A DNA stretch of 64,000 nt from Sporichthya polymorpha DSM 43042. GTDB taxonomy: Bacteria; Actinomycetota; Actinomycetes; Sporichthyales; Sporichthyaceae. Position 1 is the stretch's first letter. The number at the start of each line of letters is the position of its first letter. The stretch is from the NCBI RefSeq assembly GCF_000384115.1, contig NZ_KB913029.1, positions 1 to 64,000 of the forward strand. Direction: 5' to 3'. Below, in pieces: positions 43,706 through 51,269 of the stretch. The notes under the pieces are model-generated. The model saw only the letters and a list, made by a program, of their open reading frames with translations. It did not search any database and was not told where the DNA came from. The translations under genes and the position numbers were made by a program.

Positions 43706-44644
43706 ATGTCGCGGTTGGCCGTCCGTTCGCTGTTCGCGGGGGTCCTCGCGGGCGCCCTGTCGCTGCCGCTCGCCGCGCCGGCCGCCGCGGCGCCCGCCGG
43801 CTCGCCCCTCGGCGCCGAGACCACGCTCGTGACCAGCGGGCTCGCGTTCGGCGGCTTCACCTACCCGCTGGCGAGTGGCAAGCAGGTCACGATCGAGCGC
43901 CACGTCCTGGACCCGGGCGAGATCGTGCGCTGGGACGGCGAGGGTACGACGGTCGCGATCAACCAGAGCGGCCCGCTGCAGCACTTCCCGTCGTGCCGGA
44001 GCACGCAGCTCTGGCGCGCCTTCCCCGCCTACTACACCGTGCGCTCCGAGCAGCTGGGCACGGTCAAGGGCGTGACCGTCAACCAGGGCAAGGTGCCGGT
44101 CGTGCTGTTCACGATCACCTCCGAGGTGGTCGGCGCCGTGCAGAACGAGAGCCAGATCCACCGGCACTCGGGCGACGAGATCCCGGAGATCGGCGACGTC
44201 GGCGAGAACACCGACGGCGCGCCCGTCGACCCGGTCGTCCCCGCCAACGGCTGCCCGGACGGCACGCTCGCGCAGACCGAGACGCTGGCCGAGGGCGCCT
44301 TCACCGGCACCCCGCCGCAGCTGGACCTGGTCGACCACAACCAGATCGCGATCTACCGGCACCGCGTTCCCGCCGGGTACAACAGCGGATTCTTCTCGCC
44401 GTACGACGTCACGTTCGCGATCCCGGTCGCCGGCGAGATCACGACCCAGCACGAGTGCACCGACGCCACGGTCCGGCGGCCCGGGCAGGCGTTCGCCCTC
44501 GATCCGCACGTGCTGGTCCGCACCGCGGAGGCCGCGGAGTACGTGACGGTGGCCTGGAACATCCAGAACGGGTTCCCGGTCGACCGACCGCTCTACGTGC
44601 CCGAACTGCCGCCCACCGACTGCCCGGACGCGGTGCTCCAGTAG
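43706..44644 (+). CDS. secreted protein of unknown family, tandem copy 1 (cupin-like)
   Basis: A 312-aa exported protein with a clear Sec signal peptide (SLFAGVLAGALSLPLAAPAAAAP). The mature part is beta-rich, with two similar halves that recall cupin barrels: VTIERHVLDPGEIVRWDGEGTTVAI and DHNQIAIYRHRVPAGYNSGFFSPYDVTFAIPVAGEI. Four Cys shared with the next gene (SCRS, NGCP, ECTD, DCPD) could form two disulfides. No family is recognised. It is followed 84 bp later by a paralogue with the same upstream block. Confidence 0.78.
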   Translation: MSRLAVRSLFAGVLAGALSLPLAAPAAAAPAGSPLGAETTLVTSGLAFGGFTYPLASGKQVTIERHVLDPGEIVRWDGEGTTVAINQSGPLQHFPSCRSTQLWRAFPAYYTVRSEQLGTVKGVTVNQGKVPVVLFTITSEVVGAVQNESQIHRHSGDEIPEIGDVGENTDGAPVDPVVPANGCPDGTLAQTETLAEGAFTGTPPQLDLVDHNQIAIYRHRVPAGYNSGFFSPYDVTFAIPVAGEITTQHECTDATVRRPGQAFALDPHVLVRTAEAAEYVTVAWNIQNGFPVDRPLYVPELPPTDCPDAVLQ

Positions 44645-44655
44645 CCGCACCGTCG

Positions 44656-44711
44656 ACCGCGGACGTCTTGTCCGGGTTCGGGACGGAACGTACCGTCGAA
44701 GGAATCCTCAG
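44656..44711 (+). promoter_or_regulatory. shared upstream block, copy 2
   Basis: It matches the block at 43635-43690, including GGAACGTACCGT and AATCCTCAG with identical spacing between them. Each copy ends about 15-17 bp before its start codon, so the promoter was probably duplicated with the gene. Confidence 0.5.
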
Positions 44712-44728
44712 CTTTTGGGAGTTGTTGC

Positions 44729-45658
44729 ATGCGCCGATCCGTCCTCGCCCCGCTCCTCGCGGGTGCCCTGGCCCTGTCGGTGACCGCACCCGCGGCGGCG
44801 GAGGAGGCCATGCCGATCGGCGGCGTGAACGTCGTCATCGGCGGCGTCGCGTTCGGTGACTTCACCTACCCGGTCGAGGCCGGGAAGCGGGTCACCGTGC
44901 AGCGGCACGTCCTGGACCCCGGCGAGATCCTCACGTGGAAGGGCCCCTCGACCGTCGTCGCGATGCACGGCAACGAGGACGGGCTCCTGCAGAACTACCC
45001 GAACTGCAACTCGGTCCAGAACTGGCGGCCGTACCCCGCGTACTACGTCGCGCGGTCGAAGGACGCGGGCACGCTGCGCGGCGTCACGCACAACCCGTCG
45101 TCGGTGGCGATCGAGTTCTACACGGTCAAGTCCGAGGCGCTCGGTGTCCCGCAGAGCGACGGCCAGCTGCACCGCGAGCCGACGACCCCGCAGGCCGGCG
45201 ACATCCTCGCCGGCGAGGAGCCGAACCCCGGCGGCATCGGCGACCCGGTCACCGCGGCCAACGGGTGCCCCATCGGGGTGGAGGGCGAGACGACCGAGCT
45301 CGCGTCCGCGGTCATGGACTCCTCGGCCGGCATCGACCTCACCGACCACACGCAGATCGTCGTGTACCGCCACCAGGTCCCGGCCGGGTACTCCAGCGGC
45401 TGGCACTCCCCGTACTGGCCGACGCTGGTGATTCCGGTCGCCGGGCAGCTCGACGTCGCCCGCGGGTGCACCGACACCAGCGCCTACCCGGTGGGCAAGG
45501 GCTTCCGCGCCGACGGCCCGGTGCTGGTCCGCAGCGCCGGCGAGGCGGAGTACCTCTCGATCACCTGGAACATCCAGAACGGCTTCCCGATCGACCTGCC
45601 GTTCTACCTGCCCGAGCCGCCCCCGACGAGCTGCCCGGAGACCGCGCTCCCGCTCTGA
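44729..45658 (+). CDS. secreted protein of unknown family, tandem copy 2 (cupin-like)
   Basis: A 309-aa paralogue of the preceding gene, about half identical by eye. It has a signal peptide (SVLAPLLAGALALSVTAPAAA), RHVLDPGEILTWKG, PAYYVARSKDAGTLRGVTHN, DLTDHTQIVVYRHQVPAGYSSGWHSPYWPTLVIPVAG and WNIQNGFPIDLPFYLPEPPPTSCP. The four Cys are kept. The second half has the His/Pro-rich pattern of a cupin-like barrel but no complete metal-binding set. The function is unknown. It is convergent with the ABC transporter operon. Confidence 0.78.
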   Translation: MRRSVLAPLLAGALALSVTAPAAAEEAMPIGGVNVVIGGVAFGDFTYPVEAGKRVTVQRHVLDPGEILTWKGPSTVVAMHGNEDGLLQNYPNCNSVQNWRPYPAYYVARSKDAGTLRGVTHNPSSVAIEFYTVKSEALGVPQSDGQLHREPTTPQAGDILAGEEPNPGGIGDPVTAANGCPIGVEGETTELASAVMDSSAGIDLTDHTQIVVYRHQVPAGYSSGWHSPYWPTLVIPVAGQLDVARGCTDTSAYPVGKGFRADGPVLVRSAGEAEYLSITWNIQNGFPIDLPFYLPEPPPTSCPETALPL

Positions 45659-45677
45659 CGAATATCCTGACGGGTAG

Positions 45678-47357
45678 TCAGATCCCTGGTTCCGTCTCGC
45701 GGGCGCCGTCGAGCGCGGCCTGCCCGCCCGCGGTGACCCGACCGTCCTCGACGCGGATCACGCGCGGATAGCGGGCCGCGGTGACGGGCCGGTGCGCGAT
45801 CACGATCAGCGTCCGGCCGGCGCCGAGGCGACCGAGGGCCGCGGAGACGAGCGCGTCGGTCGCGGGATCGATGTCGGCGGTCGCCTCGTCGAGGACGAGG
45901 ACGTCGGGGTCGGCGAGGGCCGCGCGGACGAGGCCGACGAGCTGGCGCTCTCCCGCGGACAGATTGCCGCCGGCCGGGTCGACCGGGGTCGCGAGCCCGG
46001 CGGGCAGCCGCGCCCACCAGGCCTCCAGGCCGGCGGCGCGCACGGCCGCCTCGAGCGCGGCGTCGGTGTGCTCGCCGGGCACCAGGCGCAGGTTGTCGGC
46101 CAGCGTCCCCGCGACCAGGAACGCGTCCTGGGGCAGGAAGACCGCGGGCCCGCTGCGGCACTCGCCCGAGTCCGGCGTCAGCAGCCCGGCGGCGAGCTTT
46201 GCGACCGTGGACTTGCCCGCGCCGGTCGGGCCGACCAGCGCAACGTGCTCACCGGCCGCGATGCGCAGGCTGACCTCGTGCAGCACCGGACGGCCCGGGA
46301 CGTAGCCGAAGGAGACGCGAGCGAGCTCCACGCCGCCGCCGGGTGGTGGGGTCCGTTCCGCGGCGCGCGGCGGCGGGGCCGCGTCGACCAGATCGAGCAC
46401 GCGGACCAGGCGGACCCGCGCCTCGATCGCCTCGCCGACGAGCCAGGCAAAACTGGAAAGCGGGTCGAACATCTGACGCAGCGCCAGGGCGACGGTGGCG
46501 ACCGCCCCGACCCGGATGACGCCCTCGGCGGCGAGCAGGCCGCCGACGCCGACGACGGCCGCGACCGCGATCAGGTGGCTCAGCTGGTCCGCGACGAGCT
46601 TGTTCTCCGCCCGCAGGGCCTGGTCGTTGGCCTCAAGCATCTCGGCGTCGGGGCCGGCCCCGCGCGCCAGCGCCGCGGCGCGCGCGCCGGAGGCCTGGAC
46701 GTCCTCGCGGGCCCGCACGAGGTCGGCGACGACGGCCGTCACCGACGACTGGCCGACGGCGTAGCGGGCGTAGGCCGAGGTCGAGTCACGGTGGAACGCC
46801 CGCATCGCGACCACGAGGATCGGGACGACGGAGAGCGCGACCAGCGTGAGCTGCCAGGAGGTGACGACCAGGACGACGAGCGTGACCGCGAGCAGCAGGA
46901 ACACGTGGAGCAGCTGCCGCAGCCCGTCGCGCACGAACCGCGACAGGGCGGCGACGTCGGTGGTCGCGCGGGCGATCAGGTCGCCGGCGCGGTGAGCGTC
47001 GAAGAACCCGAGCGGCTGGGCGAGCAGAGCCCGGGTGACCCGGGTGCGGAGGTCGAGCAGGACCCGCTCCCCCGCGGCGGCGGTCAGCAGCAGGCTCGCC
47101 CGCTCGGCGGCGAACCCGACCAGGGCCAGGACGGCGAACGCGATCGCGACGGCGCGGAGGCGGTCGCGGTCGCCGTCGACCACCGCGTCGACGGCGAGAC
47201 CCGCCAGGACGGGGACCGCCAGTTCGGTGACCGCCGCGAACAGCCCGACGACCGCGGCCGCGAGCAACCACCACCGGTGCGGGGCGAGCACGCCCCGGGC
47301 CCGCCGCAGCGCGCCGCGGACGTCCGGCTCGGCGGGCAGGGTCTCCGGCCCGGTCAT
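45678..47357 (-). CDS. half-ABC transporter with fused membrane and ATPase domains (second subunit)
   Basis: A 559-aa exporter-type ABC protein. Six membrane helices occupy residues ~25-310. The ATPase has Walker A GPTGAGKST, FLPQDAFLVAGTLADNL, the signature LSAGERQLVGL (LSxGE) and Walker B VLVLDEATADID. It overlaps the upstream ABC gene (ATGA), so the two form a heterodimer. The locus has an iron box and a siderophore reductase. That context suggests a siderophore importer like mycobacterial IrtAB, which also uses the exporter fold; drug or lipid export is the alternative. Confidence 0.85.
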   Translation of the reverse strand: MTGPETLPAEPDVRGALRRARGVLAPHRWWLLAAAVVGLFAAVTELAVPVLAGLAVDAVVDGDRDRLRAVAIAFAVLALVGFAAERASLLLTAAAGERVLLDLRTRVTRALLAQPLGFFDAHRAGDLIARATTDVAALSRFVRDGLRQLLHVFLLLAVTLVVLVVTSWQLTLVALSVVPILVVAMRAFHRDSTSAYARYAVGQSSVTAVVADLVRAREDVQASGARAAALARGAGPDAEMLEANDQALRAENKLVADQLSHLIAVAAVVGVGGLLAAEGVIRVGAVATVALALRQMFDPLSSFAWLVGEAIEARVRLVRVLDLVDAAPPPRAAERTPPPGGGVELARVSFGYVPGRPVLHEVSLRIAAGEHVALVGPTGAGKSTVAKLAAGLLTPDSGECRSGPAVFLPQDAFLVAGTLADNLRLVPGEHTDAALEAAVRAAGLEAWWARLPAGLATPVDPAGGNLSAGERQLVGLVRAALADPDVLVLDEATADIDPATDALVSAALGRLGAGRTLIVIAHRPVTAARYPRVIRVEDGRVTAGGQAALDGARETEPGI

Positions 47358-49018
47358 CGCGCCACCAGGTCGAGGACGGCCGCCCCGAGCCCACCGTCGG
47401 CGAGCACCTCGGCGGACGGGCCGGCGGCGAGGACACGGCCCTCGCCGAGGACGACCAGGCGGTCCATCGCGCGGGCGGTGGCGAGCCGGTGGGTGGCGCA
47501 GAGGACGGTCGCGCCCGGGTGGTCGGCGCGCAGACGCGTGAGCACCACGGCCTCGGTGGCGGGGTCGAGCGCGGACGTCGGGTCGTCGAGGACGAGGACC
47601 GGCGGGCCGCCGAGGAGCGCGCGGGCCAGCGCGACCCGCTGCCGCTGCCCGCCCGACAGGGTCCCGCCGCCGGCGCCGACCGCCCCGTCCAGGCCGAGCT
47701 GGTCGAGGACGTCGTCGGCCACGGCCGTGCGGAGGGCGGCTCGCAGCTCCGCGTCGTCGGCATCGGGTGCGGCCAGGCGCAGGTTCTCGGCCAGCGTTCC
47801 GGCGAGCAGCGCCGGCGACTGCCCGAGGTAGCCGACGTGGGCCAAGCGGTCGACGCGGGCGAGGTGATCGACGCGGACGCCGTCGAGGAGCACCTGGCCG
47901 GCGGCCGGGTCGGCGAGGCGCGGCAGCAGGCGGAGCAGGCTGGACTTGCCCGCGCCTGTCGTCCCGAGCACGCCCACCCACTCGCCCGCGGCAACGTCGA
48001 GGTCGATCCCGTGGAGCACCTCGCGGCCGCCGCGGTGGACGTGCACGGCGGCGAACCGGACCCCGCCCCCGCGCGGCGCGGGGGCGGGCGTCGCCGGCTC
48101 CGGCGCCGCCGCCGGGGCGTCCAGCACCTCGAGCAACCGGTCGGCGGCCGCCATCGCCTGACCGCGGTCGATCATGCGGCTCGTCAGCGTCTCGGTGGCG
48201 TCGACCAGCAGCGCCATCCAGCCGATGAACGCGAGCAACTGACCCGGCGCCAGATCACCGGACAGCGCGGCGTCCCCGATCAGCCAGACGCCGGCGGCGA
48301 TGGCCAGGCCGGGCACGAGGGCGGCGGTGGAGACCCAGGCGGCCTCGACGCGCTCGCGGCGCATCGCGGTGGCGCGCAGCTCGTCGGACGCGCGACCGAT
48401 TCGCGCGGCGAGGACCGACTCCCCGCCGAGCCCCTTCACGGCCGTGACGCCGGTGATGAGCTCGCTGACCGTCCCGGTGAAGGCCCCGGTGGCCTCGGCG
48501 AACTCGGCGGACGCCCGGTGCTGACCGCGGACGTGACGAACCGTCAGCAGAACGGTGAGCGGAACCGCAGCCGCCCCCACCGCGGCCGGGCCGGCACCAA
48601 GGACGAGCAGCGCGACCCCGACGGCGATCAGCGTGAAGCTCGCCGTCACCAGCGTCGCGATGCCACGGACCCAGTCGTCGAGGGTGTCGACGTCGGCGGT
48701 GGCCCGCGCGATGAGTTGGCCCTCGCCGAGCCGACCCGCCGTGTCGGCGTCGAGGTCGACGACGTGCGCCAGCAGGCGGCGCCGCATCCAGACCGCGCCG
48801 CGGATCCCGGCGCGGTCGATCCACCAGTGCCGGCCGGCCGCGGCGACCGCGCGCAGGACGCCGAGCCCGAGCAGCACCCCGCACCAGAGCCCCAGCGCCG
48901 CCCGGTCGTCGGGCAGCACGCCGTCGTCGATCGCGCGAGCGATCGCGTAGGGGACGGCGATGCCGGCCGCCTGCCAGAGAAGGCCGACCACGAGCGCGAG
49001 ACCCAGCGGCCGGCGCAC
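47354..49018 (-). CDS. half-ABC transporter with fused membrane and ATPase domains (first subunit)
   Basis: A 554-aa partner of the downstream protein. It begins directly with the first membrane helix (LGLALVVGLLWQAAGIAVPYAIARAIDDGVL). The ATPase has Walker A GTTGAGKSS, the signature LSGGQRQRVALARAL and Walker B VLVLDDPTSALDP, where Asp replaces the usual catalytic Glu (DDPTSALD). The partner keeps Glu, so this is probably an asymmetric heterodimer with one degenerate site. It lacks the SIP reductase domain of IrtA; a separate FhuF-like gene is nearby. The start is GTG 49018 and the N-terminus is uncertain. Confidence 0.83.
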   Translation of the reverse strand: MRRPLGLALVVGLLWQAAGIAVPYAIARAIDDGVLPDDRAALGLWCGVLLGLGVLRAVAAAGRHWWIDRAGIRGAVWMRRRLLAHVVDLDADTAGRLGEGQLIARATADVDTLDDWVRGIATLVTASFTLIAVGVALLVLGAGPAAVGAAAVPLTVLLTVRHVRGQHRASAEFAEATGAFTGTVSELITGVTAVKGLGGESVLAARIGRASDELRATAMRRERVEAAWVSTAALVPGLAIAAGVWLIGDAALSGDLAPGQLLAFIGWMALLVDATETLTSRMIDRGQAMAAADRLLEVLDAPAAAPEPATPAPAPRGGGVRFAAVHVHRGGREVLHGIDLDVAAGEWVGVLGTTGAGKSSLLRLLPRLADPAAGQVLLDGVRVDHLARVDRLAHVGYLGQSPALLAGTLAENLRLAAPDADDAELRAALRTAVADDVLDQLGLDGAVGAGGGTLSGGQRQRVALARALLGGPPVLVLDDPTSALDPATEAVVLTRLRADHPGATVLCATHRLATARAMDRLVVLGEGRVLAAGPSAEVLADGGLGAAVLDLVAR

Positions 49019-49095
49019 GGCCCGCAGGATCGAACGGAGAAGTGCGCGACCGGTCAGCGGATCCTCGCGGGCTCGGGAGCTGGGGAGCTGGGAAG

Positions 49096-49359
49096 CTAGG
49101 GAGCGCCCCGATCCTCGCTCACCCGAGCGGTCCGCTGCGCGGGGACACGATCGGGAGTCCGGTCGGCCCGGTCAACGTCTTTTCCGGCGGCTGAACCGGC
49201 GGCCGAAGCGGCGGCGGCGTGCGGTCGCCGCGGCACGCGCAGCGCGAACCCGCCCGCCCGGAACGCCGACCCGGAGATCCGGCGTCCGCGGCCCAGCCGC
49301 ACCGCCCAGGCCGTCACCGCATCCGGTCCGGCCGTGAGCCCGTACTCCCGGTCCGCCAT
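49096..49359 (-). CDS. small hypothetical protein, first gene after the iron box
   Basis: An 87-aa frame: the first ~45 residues (ADREYGLTAGPDAVTAWAVRL then RGRRISGSAFRAGGF) look like real protein, the rest is Ala/Arg/Asp-rich. A strong GAGGAGG site sits at the right distance from ATG 49359, and an iron box lies just upstream, so translation is likely. No family is recognised. It precedes the ABC transporter genes by 77 bp and could be co-transcribed with them. Confidence 0.55.
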   Translation of the reverse strand: MADREYGLTAGPDAVTAWAVRLGRGRRISGSAFRAGGFALRVPRRPHAAAASAAGSAAGKDVDRADRTPDRVPAQRTARVSEDRGAP

Positions 49360-49378
49360 GACGCCTCCTCAAGTCCAG

Positions 49379-49397
49379 TTAGGTAAGCCTAACCTGA
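49379..49397 (-). promoter_or_regulatory. DmdR/IdeR iron box
   Basis: TTAGGTAAGCCTAACCTGA matches the 19-bp DtxR-family consensus at most positions. It sits 20 bp before the ATG at 49359, so iron should repress the small gene and the ABC pair. Confidence 0.85.
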
Positions 49398-49441
49398 CTT
49401 GGGACGGCTTGTCCCGGCGGTGGGACGAGCGTCACGGCCGT

Positions 49442-50365
49442 TCAGGACTCCGCGTGCTCGAGCTCCAGCCAGTAGACCTGCCGCGCGACGGAGTCCGCCG
49501 GATCGCGGAACTTGCAGGTGGCGCAGTACCGCTTCTTCGCCTCCAGCGGGAAGCGGGCGCGCCAGGCGCGCTCGCGGTCGGTCAGCGTGGACTCGTCGGG
49601 GTCGACCTGGGCACACGTGAAGGCGAGGCAGCAGCCGCCCTTCTGGGCGACGTGCACGGGGCCGAGGACGGCCGAGTCGGCGTTGGCGAGCCGCGGGCGA
49701 CCCTTCCACGGGACGCCGGGGCGCCCGACCGCCCGGCGCAGTCGCTCCATCGCGGCGGCGTCGAGCGGGCGCGGCTGGTAGTTGAACGCGCAGGCCACCC
49801 CGTCGGCGACCTCGTCCCACAGGCTCGACCGGCTGACCGGCCCGAGGGTCTTGCAGGCCTCGATCAGCGGCGCCGCGAACGCGATCAGGTTCTCGACGGT
49901 GCGCCCGAACAGCTCGTCCTCGGCGACGGTCTCGACGCCGTCCTGGCCGGCCCAGGGGTGCCCCGGGGGGACCAGGACCGGAATGTCGTCGATCCGCCCG
50001 TCGAGCGGCCACCCCTCGTCCGCGGCGACGTTCCACCGCACGGCCCCGGCCGACAGCAGCAGTCCCGCGCCGGCGGCGCCGAGACCGACCCCGACGATCC
50101 GGCCGGCACTCCCGGGGAACCAGCCGGCGACGTAGGTCGCGGCGGCCTGGTCGGTCGTGCCGGCCTCGCGCATCCGCGCGGCCCAGCCGCGCAGGAGCGC
50201 GGCGTCGTCGGCGAGCAGGTCGGCGACCCGCACCGGGCGGGTCTCGAGCTCCGCCTCGAACTCGACGAGCAGGCGCGGGAGGTCGACGTCGAGCCAGTCC
50301 CGGGCCCGGGCCGGGAGCCCGGCCGGGGCGGAGATCGTCTCCGGAAGCGTCACCGTCACCCTCAC
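49442..50365 (-). CDS. FhuF-like (2Fe-2S) siderophore-iron reductase
   Basis: A 307-aa cytoplasmic protein. Most of it is a helical substrate-binding region (ATYVAGWFPGSAGRIVGVGLGAAGAGLLL). The C-terminal KGGCCLAFTC and YCATCKFRDP provide the Cys set of the FhuF-type 2Fe-2S cluster. Such enzymes reduce Fe(III)-siderophores after uptake. It lies upstream of the iron box and the ABC genes in the same direction. The start is GTG 50365, one of several closely spaced GTG codons. Only a weak iron-box-like sequence precedes it. Confidence 0.83.
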   Translation of the reverse strand: MRVTVTLPETISAPAGLPARARDWLDVDLPRLLVEFEAELETRPVRVADLLADDAALLRGWAARMREAGTTDQAAATYVAGWFPGSAGRIVGVGLGAAGAGLLLSAGAVRWNVAADEGWPLDGRIDDIPVLVPPGHPWAGQDGVETVAEDELFGRTVENLIAFAAPLIEACKTLGPVSRSSLWDEVADGVACAFNYQPRPLDAAAMERLRRAVGRPGVPWKGRPRLANADSAVLGPVHVAQKGGCCLAFTCAQVDPDESTLTDRERAWRARFPLEAKKRYCATCKFRDPADSVARQVYWLELEHAES

Positions 50366-50453
50366 CCGAAAGAAATTCGCCTTGGCGGGAGGCTAACGCC
50401 GGGGCGGGTGAGCCGGGGCCGCAAGCGCTCGGTTCGTGCCAGATTCCGTCGCT

Positions 50454-50493
50454 GTCAGTGATGCTGTCAGCGGCGCTGTCAGTGCCGTGTAAG
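50454..50493 (+). promoter_or_regulatory. direct GTCAG repeats, candidate SARP-type binding site
   Basis: GTCAG at 50454, 50466 and 50478 plus GTAAG at 50489, spaced 12, 12 and 11 bp. The array ends 22 bp before the PIG-L gene start. Direct repeats at about one helical turn are the recognition form of BTAD/SARP regulators. Confidence 0.5.
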
Positions 50494-50515
50494 CCGTTCG
50501 GGTGACGCTACCCCC

Positions 50516-51262
50516 ATGACTCCGGTGAGAACTGCACGCAGCGTGATCAATTTGCCGGCCGCGGTCGCGGACCTCGGCACGATCCTCGGCGTCTGGGCCC
50601 ACCCCGACGACGAGGCGTACCTGTGCGGCGGGATCTACGCGGCCGCCCGCGACGCCGGCTCCCGCGTCGTCTGCGTGACCGCCACCCGCGGCGAGGCCGG
50701 GGGCGACCCGGTGCAGGAGCCGCCGGAGCGCCTCGCGGCCGTCCGCACCGCGGAGATGGCGGCCTCGCTCGCCGTCCTCGGCGTCGTCGAGCACCACTGG
50801 CTGGACCTGCCCGACGGCGGCTGCGCCGACCTCGACCCGGAGCCGCAGATCGCCCGGATCGCGGCGCTGATCACCGCGATCGGGCCGGACACCGTCCTCA
50901 CGTTCGGCCCCGACGGCGAGACCGGGCACGCCGACCACATCGCGGTCTCGACCTGGACGACGGCCGCGTTCCGCCGCGCCGCCGCCCCGGGTGCGCGCCT
51001 GCTCCACACCGCCGTCCCCGCGCGCTGGTGGGCCGAGTTCGGCCACCTCAACGACGAGTTCCCCGCGTTCGAACCCGGGAGCCCGATCGTGGTGCCGGAC
51101 GACTCCCTCGCCCTCGACCTCGTTCTCGACGACGGCCTGCTCGCCCGCAAGGTCGCCGCGCTCCGCGCCCAGACCAGCCAGACCGCCGGCATCGAGGCGG
51201 GCATGGGCCCCGACCTCTACGCCCGCTGGGTCCGCGACGAGTCGTTCGTCGACGCGACCTGA
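50516..51262 (+). CDS. PIG-L family deacetylase
   Basis: A 248-aa relative of MshB. GVWAHPDDEAYLCGGIYAAARDAG gives the metal ligands and catalytic Asp; FGPDGETGHADHIAVSTWT gives the second His. It is shorter than MshB and lacks its substrate-specific insertions, so a different N-acetyl-sugar is likely. The start is ATG 50516. It is convergent with the adjacent regulator and carries a candidate SARP site upstream. Confidence 0.87.
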   Translation: MTPVRTARSVINLPAAVADLGTILGVWAHPDDEAYLCGGIYAAARDAGSRVVCVTATRGEAGGDPVQEPPERLAAVRTAEMAASLAVLGVVEHHWLDLPDGGCADLDPEPQIARIAALITAIGPDTVLTFGPDGETGHADHIAVSTWTTAAFRRAAAPGARLLHTAVPARWWAEFGHLNDEFPAFEPGSPIVVPDDSLALDLVLDDGLLARKVAALRAQTSQTAGIEAGMGPDLYARWVRDESFVDAT

Positions 51263-51269
51263 CCCACCC

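Noticed and set aside
50345-50400. Possible iron box before the FhuF-like gene
   Set aside because: Only about half of the consensus positions fit, unlike the clear boxes at 49379 and 57957.
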